64,000 nucleotides of DNA, from positions 1 to 64,000 of the forward strand of contig NBIV01000147.1 of NCBI GenBank assembly GCA_003194525.1, in the 5' to 3' direction. Positions 57,801-64,000 of this stretch are shown here, in pieces; the first letter of the stretch is position 1, and every line of letters starts with the position of its first letter. The notes under the pieces were generated by a model, which saw only the letters and a list, made by a program, of their open reading frames with translations, did no database searches and was not told where the DNA came from. A program made the position numbers and the translations under genes. This DNA is from Gracilariopsis chorda. Its lineage: Eukaryota > Rhodophyta > Florideophyceae > Gracilariales > Gracilariaceae.

Positions 57801-57990
57801 TCTAGTACATATTACAAGCGCAGCGCGCGTTATGCAATAGAACTGGTCAAAGCCAAGAACGGGCAAAAACGCCAGGTAGAGTCTTTTGAGTGGGAATTCT
57901 CCATTTGCCAAAGATGTTTAACGAACATAGTGGGCTCTCAAAAATGGTAATCTATTGCTGCTCTGGGTGAGTATTCAGCCCATTCGCGCA
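54865..57990. other. Unassigned region with one long ORF
   Basis: The longest ORF is 174 codons at 56342-56863 on plus (FVKILHSLPQPGGANNVLW, FSNPHQSCTHLQRSF), with no recognisable domain. Shorter ORFs on both strands at 55446-55712 and 57154-57758 overlap and have no motif. The part below 57990 may include the 3' LTR of the truncated gypsy element to its right, but I found no matching pair. Confidence 0.3.
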
Positions 57991-57995
57991 CTCCG

Positions 57996-58181
57996 TCAAG
58001 CCGATTCGGCTTCAAGATGGACTTTGTCCTCACCAGGTACGGAGATCTTCTGCCTTTGGCAGTAGCAGAGCACCAAATTCCATGGGAGATCCTTGGTATC
58101 GTGGAAGCTATCTTCCTCTAGGGTGAACTCCAGCCAGCGTACCTCATACTGGCGGTCCTCCGCTGTTCCCTGGGGTATCAC
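57996..58181 (-). pseudogene. Chromodomain of the truncated gypsy element
   Basis: The segment DRQYEVRWLEFTLEEDSFHD followed by LPWNLVLCYCQRQKI matches the chromodomain pattern (Y-x-V-x-W ... E-x-D-x-W ... LP). The second aromatic (Trp in most members) is replaced. It would guide integration to histone-marked chromatin. Confidence 0.6.
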
Positions 58182-58655
58182 TCAACATCTGATTTATGAC
58201 GTCTTCGTCACTTGGGGTTCCGCTGGGAGCTTGGAAGCCCCAATGACAACGGGTTCAAGGTTAGGGCACTTGCCGAGCCCGTTATTCTCAATGCTTACCC
58301 GCGTCAGTGCTCAGCACTTTAAAGGTCGTTCCACCTTCCGGAGGAGCTTTCGTGAGATATCCTCTCCTACCTCCGCTTGGTTTGGATGCAATTGTCAGCG
58401 GAGGTACACATACATGCCAGGATCCAGCATTTTCCGACACACAATGCCTGCGTCGTACCCTAGCTTGTAGGGCTGCTGTGCTTAGGTCAAGATTCCTGTG
58501 GCTCGCCACATGAGTTGGCGCAGGTGTGCAAAGAACTGCATCTTGCCCTCTCGAGGTTGTCTTTCCTTCAGGGACTTAAGGCGTTAGAGAACCAACTGTT
58601 TGGTAACGTTTGTGAGTACTAACTAGAATGAAGAATGCTAGGTGCTATCATGCAC

Positions 58656-58975
58656 CTAGGTATTGTACCAAAAAGTTAGTGCATTGCTGTAAAGGTCCCA
58701 AATATGCTGATGATCAGCGCTATAGTGCCGAAAGGAGGACAAAATGATTTCGCTGAACCTGTAAACGTGGCCATTGGCGTGCGGATGATACGTCGATGTA
58801 AAGAAGTTCTTTGTGCCGAGAATTCTGCCTATACTCTGGAAGAACTTCGAAGCAAATTTAAGTCCGTTGTCTGATATGACAAACAACCAGTGGGTGCAGA
58901 ATGCTCTTGCGCCTGCGAAGGCACTGGTTGACTGCAACAGGACGGTTCTCGTCACCTTGGAATAGGGATAAGAGA
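58656..58975 (-). pseudogene. Integrase core, part after the mini-Helitron
   Basis: The frame carries TRTVLLQSTSAF, the second catalytic Asp in ISDNGLKFASKFFQ, STYHPHANGHV and LTFWYNT. The third acidic residue is lost: the family box G-x-V-E-R-F reads GHVYRF here. The upstream half (GNSYLLVI) lies beyond 59446. Taking the 471 bp insert out keeps both halves in one frame. Confidence 0.75.
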
Positions 58976-59446
58976 TCTCAACACCCCTCTCTCAATGATT
59001 TGCTCATGTATGTGTGGGGTGTTGTTGACTGACGGGAGGCGTTGAGCCACAAAATCGCTTTGCACGCCCCCGTTTGCGCATGCAAAATGCCCATTTGGCG
59101 CAACGCCTCCCTTCCATTTAAAAAAATTCAGCAGCAGCAGCTGCAGCAAAGCTTGCTGCTTACTGGCTGGCACTCCCATAATGACTGCAGTGCCACCCAG
59201 TTACCGAGAGCAACGTGTCGTGCTCTCTCATCATGGGCTGGCACTGCAGTCAATTTACGTACCTAAACACAAACCCTTACGGCTCCAAATACTCTAGGCG
59301 ACGCGGCGCTCCGTGTTTCTACGAGCTCTATTGCGAGCGCAAGCGAGCACAGTGCTCAGAGAGCCTCCGAATGCTATTAAATCAACAAAGCTACAAATAC
59401 AACGCGCCGCGCAGCGCCGTCCACGGCCGAAGGCCGTTTCCACCTA
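58976..59446 (+). mobile_element. Solo mini-Helitron in a gypsy integrase
   Basis: The 471 bp insertion starts TCTCAACACCCC and ends ACGGCC-GAA-GGCCGTTTCCACCTA, in the opposite orientation to the array. It contains the terminal CAACACCCC/GGGGTGTTG hairpin, the AGCAGCAGCAGCTGCAGC tract, the ACTGCAGTGCCA / TGGCACTGCAGT inverted repeat and the GCGCCGC-GCA-GCGCCG stem. Host bases on either side are A (58975) and T (59447), the canonical Helitron A|T target, with no duplication. Length and ends match the array units. Confidence 0.88.
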
Positions 59447-60244
59447 TCACTAATAGGTAACTATTACCCTGCTTCGTCGCTTGGAGTGTGGCCAATATGG
59501 TGATGGCGACACTTTCCAGCAGTGCGGTCGCCATAAGGAGCTAAAAGCGTGAGGCATTGCATTTTAGAGAGATTCTTTGCTTTACACACCAGTCGCACTC
59601 CTTCACCGGTCAGTATACATCTGCGCCTATGCTTGGCCAGTAGAACTTGCGACGCATAGTCGCGTGTATCCTTCGTTCACCAGGATGAGCATGCACACGT
59701 GTGTAATGATGCATGTGCATCACCTGGTTTCAGAGAGATATAGGTACAGCAGCTGCTTGCTTCAGTCTAACCTGGACTGGGGCGAATATTAGTCCTTCTC
59801 AATTTGTTTAAAGTAAACCCTTCGTGTCATTCAGAGATTTCTCCCGCATCTCCATACAGAACGGATCCTTAGCTTGCTCTGCAAGCAGTTTCCCCTGTTA
59901 CACAGTTGTCTTTTCTTTCTTTTCGACTTCGAAGACAGCATCTATGTGGATTTGTGGGACTTCGCGCGATTCGTTCGCAGACGAGCTGCACCCAAAGGCC
60001 ATGGATCGATGAGAAGCTCTTCTCTCTCCTGTCTTCCCCCAGGCTTTATTAATTAGTGTAGATTTCCAAAATTCTAACGAGAAGTTGGAGATACTGGCTC
60101 CACAGCGCTCAAGATTGCCGAAAGAAACTAACAGCGAGTTCGTGCACGCCACAGTGGCCTCAGAAACAAGGTTAGTTTGTTTCTTCAGGAAAGCAAAGTC
60201 GCATAGCTCGCTTCTTGATCTCTTTCTTCTTCGTCGTATAAAGA

Positions 60245-60375
60245 AAGTCCTGTAATACGCCAGGCAGATCTTCTGCTATGTTTCTGAGTGGCTCCTAAGT
60301 GCGGTCTACCTCATCGGGCAGACCATTCCACTGGACTAACAGCTCAATACCATTGGGTCAATCGCGGATATGACA
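60245..60375 (-). pseudogene. Chromodomain of the second gypsy element
   Basis: The reading GIELLVQWNGLPDEVDRT, a stop, then EPLRNIAEDLPGVLQDFL matches a chromodomain in which the conserved Trp codon (TGG) has become TAG. A further stop lies upstream. Confidence 0.6.
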
Positions 60376-60715
60376 CAGCGAGTTAGCAGTCTGTACGTCT
60401 TTCCCGTTCATGCGCGCATACTGAAGCAATGCTGAATCACTTTTCTTGCCATCCAGGTCTGCACGGTACAGTATCATTCTGGATACATGCACCAACTATT
60501 TTCTTTGATCAATGATGTATTCGACTTGAACCCAATCTGACTTGCTGGAAACAACACGGCGCGGGCCTTTCCACATGACCTGCCACTTGTAGGTCCTTTG
60601 TGATCGTGCTTCTCTAACCAAAACAAAACTGCCAAACTCTATTTCGCTGCGGCGTATATTGGTCTTTTTTTTTATGACGCTCCACACTTCTTATTAGGTT
60701 ATTGCTCACTGTCGA

Positions 60716-61707
60716 CTAGACATCTCTATGCATGTCGTACAGTGTCTTTTGAAGTTCATCGACCCTAATAAGCTGCCTCATGAAAATTTCATCCTGACAT
60801 GTCGCGTGAGCAAACTGCTCGACTGGCCACGCCCTCATAAGTGGCCTCACGGGAACATGTCCAGTAAAAACTTCGAGCGGTGTGCGGTATACGAGAGGTT
60901 CGTCACTGCTGCGAATGCCAAGACGTTTCAAAGACGCATGATTCAGTACGCTCTGAACTATTTCTGCAACTCGCGGCAATCCGTTCTTCTTGATCTTCCA
61001 CTCCGACAGAAGAGTTTTGCAGGCTCTTAGCACTTCTCGACAAACCCTTTCCACTTACCCATTGCTCCAAGGACAGTATGGCGTCGTAAAGTAATGCGAG
61101 TAGCGGAACTCTCCAGAAAGCCGGTGTAGTAACTGATTCTTAAAGTGTGCACCCTGATCAGATACTCACCAGTACCAGCCCCCAAATGAAGCGATCCACA
61201 TGCTCAGTTCTTCGGCGACGGCTGTGCTGTTCGCCTTTATGCAGGGCCACAGCCACACATAAGATGAAAGGTCATCACCAATAATTAGAATATACTTCTG
61301 CTGCGTCGTGCTCTCTCCCATGAAAGGGAAATCACAGTGAAGAACTTCATTGCGCCTTGTACCATGGATGACACTTCCAAATGGACGGGGATCTGCATGC
61401 CCGTTCGAGAGACAATGCATTGTATACATCTTTTGATGAAGTACATCACATCACTTCTTTGAGTTTTCCAGAACACTGGTTCACGCAACACACTGATGGT
61501 CGCGTCCACTCCACGATGCCCACCGACTCCGCAGTGCGCTACGACCATGAACTTCAGCAGCAGTTCTTTTTCCGTTTCCGAAATAAGAAAAGCATTCCCA
61601 ACCATCCAAGTTTTTGTAGTGTTGTTCCAGGTCTGATTCGTACAGTGGTTGGCCGCTATCTCGGCTCTTGCTTGAGATTCTCTAACCGTGTCTAAAGTCG
61701 GCCACAC
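60716..61707 (-). pseudogene. Gypsy integrase
   Basis: The zinc module reads VVAHCGVGGHRGVDA ... IKRCIQCIVSR (61560-61400). The core has its first Asp in LHCDFPFMG (61345), its second in VSDQGAHFKN (61150) after a stop, and its Glu in VERVCREVL (61050) directly after another stop. A further frame (61054-60716) gives the helical tail RPLMRAWPVEQFAH. Confidence 0.75.
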
Positions 61708-61731
61708 GAAATCCTTCGGGGTAGGTACAAT

Positions 61732-62259
61732 TTATTTCGCTCTCATGACCAAACTGTGAACTGATCCCATAGATGTTTGACGTGTTTGGTAGGATTTGGT
61801 CCATCTTTTTAGCATGTCTGCAAAGATATTGAGCTTCCCAAGAATATGCTCGATCGTGTAATCAAACTGGGACAGAGACAGTGCCCATCTTTGCACCTTA
61901 GTGATGACATGGCGTCCCAATGTCGGCTCAAAAGCATGGGGATTGAACGCGAACATCAGATTGCGGTGATCAGTGTAGACATGAACTGGATTCTCGCCCA
62001 GAAAGAAGTAGTCCAGCTTTCGAAACACTTGATATATTGCGTACGCTTCCTTTTCAGGTGTACTTAATCTTTGCTGAGAGGAAGAGATTGCTTGACCAAC
62101 GAAAGTGAGAGGTAGGTGAGCCTGTTGGGTAATCTCTTTATGCAGTTCCAAACGGTGCACGTGCGTCACCACTCCAGACCAGTACTTCTCAGAAGCGTCC
62201 GTCATGATACCAGTGATTTGATCAGGTTTGAGATAGGACAACTGTACGGCATCGCGCAA
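61732..62259 (-). pseudogene. Gypsy RNase H domain, intact frame
   Basis: A 176-codon frame carries the three catalytic acids: Asp in GIMTDASEKYWSG, Glu in STPEKEAYAIYQ and Asp in VYTDHRNLMF. The C-terminal IEHILGKLNIFADML block ends the domain. It belongs to the broken polyprotein, so no free enzyme is expected. Confidence 0.8.
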
Positions 62260-62387
62260 TCCCTGTTGAAGAGTCTTGAAAGCTGCTTCGTGCTCTGTTG
62301 CCTAGCCCAAAGGTGTCAAGGGTAGGTGTTGAATTGACTTTTTCGTCCGCTTGGACGATAACTTGTAGGCTTCTTCCAGAACTTCAC

Positions 62388-63227
62388 TTAGCTTATATAG
62401 CAACTTTGTGGCGTCCGGAATTCATTGAGACATCCAACGAATGCAGTGTGTTCTGCAGCGCATTGGGGCGTGTCAATATTCTTCAGAGCCTCAATACGGG
62501 TAGGGCCAAGGCGATAACCGTTCTCGGTGATTATTCTGCCACACCATTTCACCTCTTTCTTGAAGAATGAACTCTTCTTAAATGAGATAAACAGCCCCTT
62601 TTCCACGCAAATCTGAAAGAACCGTTCCAGTATGTCAAGTAGCATTGCCTCATCTTTGTCATGGATGATAAAATCATCAGTCCACAGTTTAAAGCTGTTC
62701 TGCAGCTCCGCGAAGGCTGTTTGGACGCATCGTTGAAAGTGTGGTACTGCATTCTTCAGGCCAATAAGTACTCTTCGTGACGAGTATATTCCTGTCGGGC
62801 TGATCACACCGCACTTATCGTAGGAGTACCTGTCAAGAGGAACTTGCCAATGTCCGGACACAAAATCAATAATGGCAAAGACCTTGCTTCCAGCGAAGTC
62901 ATGGATTTATGAACCGACATGAGGCATTGGCCAGACGATCTTTTCAGTGGCAGAGATGATGGGGCGTAGGTCTACAGTCATCCTGAACTCTGCTTTTGAG
63001 CTCGGTTTCGCGACGACTAATGGCGCGGCGAGCCACTTTGCCTCTGGATATGGCATCATAAAGTTCATGTCCACGAGCTTCTGTATAAAAGCATCCAGGA
63101 ATATCCGCTGTGCTAGCGGGGACTTGCGTGCTTTCACCTTAATTGGTTTCCGTTGTTTACATGTTTCAATATGCAGCGGAGGAAAGCTGGCCGGGGGTGA
63201 CTTTCCCAACCTTAACCGAAAACCCAA
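62388..63227 (-). pseudogene. Gypsy reverse transcriptase
   Basis: Two ORFs (63227-62907 and 62861-62388) give nearly the whole palm and fingers: WLAAPLVVAKPSSKAEFRMTVDLR, IIDFVSGHWQVPLD, GLKNAVPHFQR and the catalytic box LWTDDFIIHDK, with both Asp present. The thumb follows (FFKKEVKWCGRIITENGYRLGP). One stop near 62908 separates the halves. Confidence 0.8.
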
Positions 63228-63890
63228 TTATACTTAGTGAAACACTCGTCAAGACGCTCTTGTCCTGTTTTAGATAGACCGTTCTCTCTACAATCGTCTA
63301 GCGATTTGTCCATCGCTGCTCTTATATCTGAATCCGAGTCTTCGCCGACATCCAGGTACACATGTTCATCATCGATGTCATCCTTGTCCTCATTCGCAGC
63401 ACAGTGCACTATCCCCTGCCATTGTGTAGAGAGCAGTGATATCTTGTTACTATCTTGGTTTCTTTCGAGCTCCATCTTCGATGAGGCGTACAGTATTGGG
63501 ATATCAACATCCTGTCCGACGCAAGACATTGTAGCTGCAAGCAGTACGCGGTTGTTCAAACCTAGAGCGTTCAAGAGCTGTCTGCCTATCACAATCCCGG
63601 ATTTCTGCTCATTCGCCACCAACCAATCAACATCGCCAAGGATCATGCTCTTGCCATGACGGATTTTTAGCATCACGTCCGCAGTGACTTTGAGATCGCA
63701 TGTGATTGGTGGAGCGGACTTGTTGAATAAATCAAATGTGGCCTGTCGTGTGAGCTTATGAATAGATTTCACACCCTCGAGCTTGCAAATCTGGTCGTAC
63801 ACATCCTTTGGTAGGATGTTTGCAGAAGCCCCCTGGTCGGCAGTGACTTCGGTCTCAAGTTCACCGTTACAGAACTATGCGTCGAAGACT
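63212..63890 (-). pseudogene. Gypsy protease and linker
   Basis: The active-site segment ADQGAS is near 63835, where the family usually has D-(S/T)-G-A, followed by ILPKDVYDQICK. A 196-codon ORF (63802-63212) continues with the flap region and the conserved IVIGRQLLNALGL block, then an acidic linker (EDKDDIDDEH) and CFTKYNWVFG before RT. A stop lies just upstream of the active site near 63878. Confidence 0.65.
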
Positions 63891-64000
63891 GTGGAGGATA
63901 GATTCTCATCGTCACCAACCTTTTTCACAGAGTCTGAGCCTTTGTTTGACGCCTTTCGATGCTCTCTGAATGCTTTCATCAGCAACTTGACTTCTTCTGC

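Larger units (their letters stand above)
57996..60152 (-). mobile_element. Truncated gypsy chromovirus, integrase end only
   Basis: Minus-strand reading shows a pre-integrase linker (LLAEQAKDPFC, near 59890), the His/Cys zinc module (HAHPGERRI ... KECDWCVKQ, 59690-59560), the integrase core (58975-58656), its C-terminal domain (58600-58260) and a chromodomain (58181-57996). RT and gag are missing; to the right lies a different gypsy element. A mini-Helitron (58976-59446) splits the integrase core. Many stops are CAG-to-TAG in type. Confidence 0.7.
60245..64000 (-). mobile_element. Gypsy chromovirus, right part cut by window edge
   Basis: Minus-strand order from the right edge: protease, RT, RNase H, integrase, chromodomain. 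The gag and 5' LTR lie beyond 64000. No 3' LTR was found to the left, where another gypsy remnant begins. The RNase H and RT frames are the least damaged retroelement genes in the window. Confidence 0.8.

Overview
This is a transposon-dense stretch of a eukaryotic nuclear genome with no intact host gene that I can recognise. Ty3/gypsy chromoviruses, Ty1/copia elements, PIF/Harbinger, pogo/Tigger and Rep/PIF1-helicase Helitrons together exclude a bacterium or virus. From memory, the polymerase styles resemble those of oomycetes or algae, but the species cannot be fixed from the sequence. Almost every element is broken by stops or frameshifts. Layout: (1) 1-4476 holds the 5' half of a minus-strand copia-order retroelement (gag, protease, integrase), a small intact zinc-finger ORF upstream of gag, and a promoter-like block of strong hairpins. 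(2) 4477-19631 is one gypsy chromovirus with both LTRs. It was opened by a PIF/Harbinger element (5763-10954), which itself contains a pogo/Tigger element (5901-7951), so three layers are nested. A possible solo LTR and a second Harbinger-type transposase lie further inside. (3) 19632-21535 is non-coding. (4) 21536-33442 is an old minus-strand Helitron (copy A) whose 5' leader was split by a plus-strand copia element (27799-33065). (5) 33443-34682 is non-coding. (6) 34683-51497 is the centre of interest: a head-to-tail, all-minus-strand Helitron array with two long Rep/Helicase copies (B, 34683-41562; C, 43437-50087) and seven 464-476 bp mini-elements, in the order B, four minis, C, three minis. 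(7) 51498-57990 contains decayed or unrecognised coding stretches. (8) 57996-64000 holds two minus-strand gypsy chromoviruses. One has a solitary 471 bp mini-Helitron inserted in its integrase in opposite orientation. The solo mini-element defines the unit seen in the array: it begins TCTCAACACC, ends near a GGCC-TTC-GGCC hairpin, sits at an A|T site, and its removal leaves the integrase frame open. Copy C is the least damaged Helitron: its frame of about 1,800 codons is broken only by one CGA-to-TGA stop and one single-base deletion. Copy B carries several stops and frameshifts, and copy A has lost part of the Rep domain. C, or a relative elsewhere, is the likely source of activity, with the minis as non-autonomous passengers.
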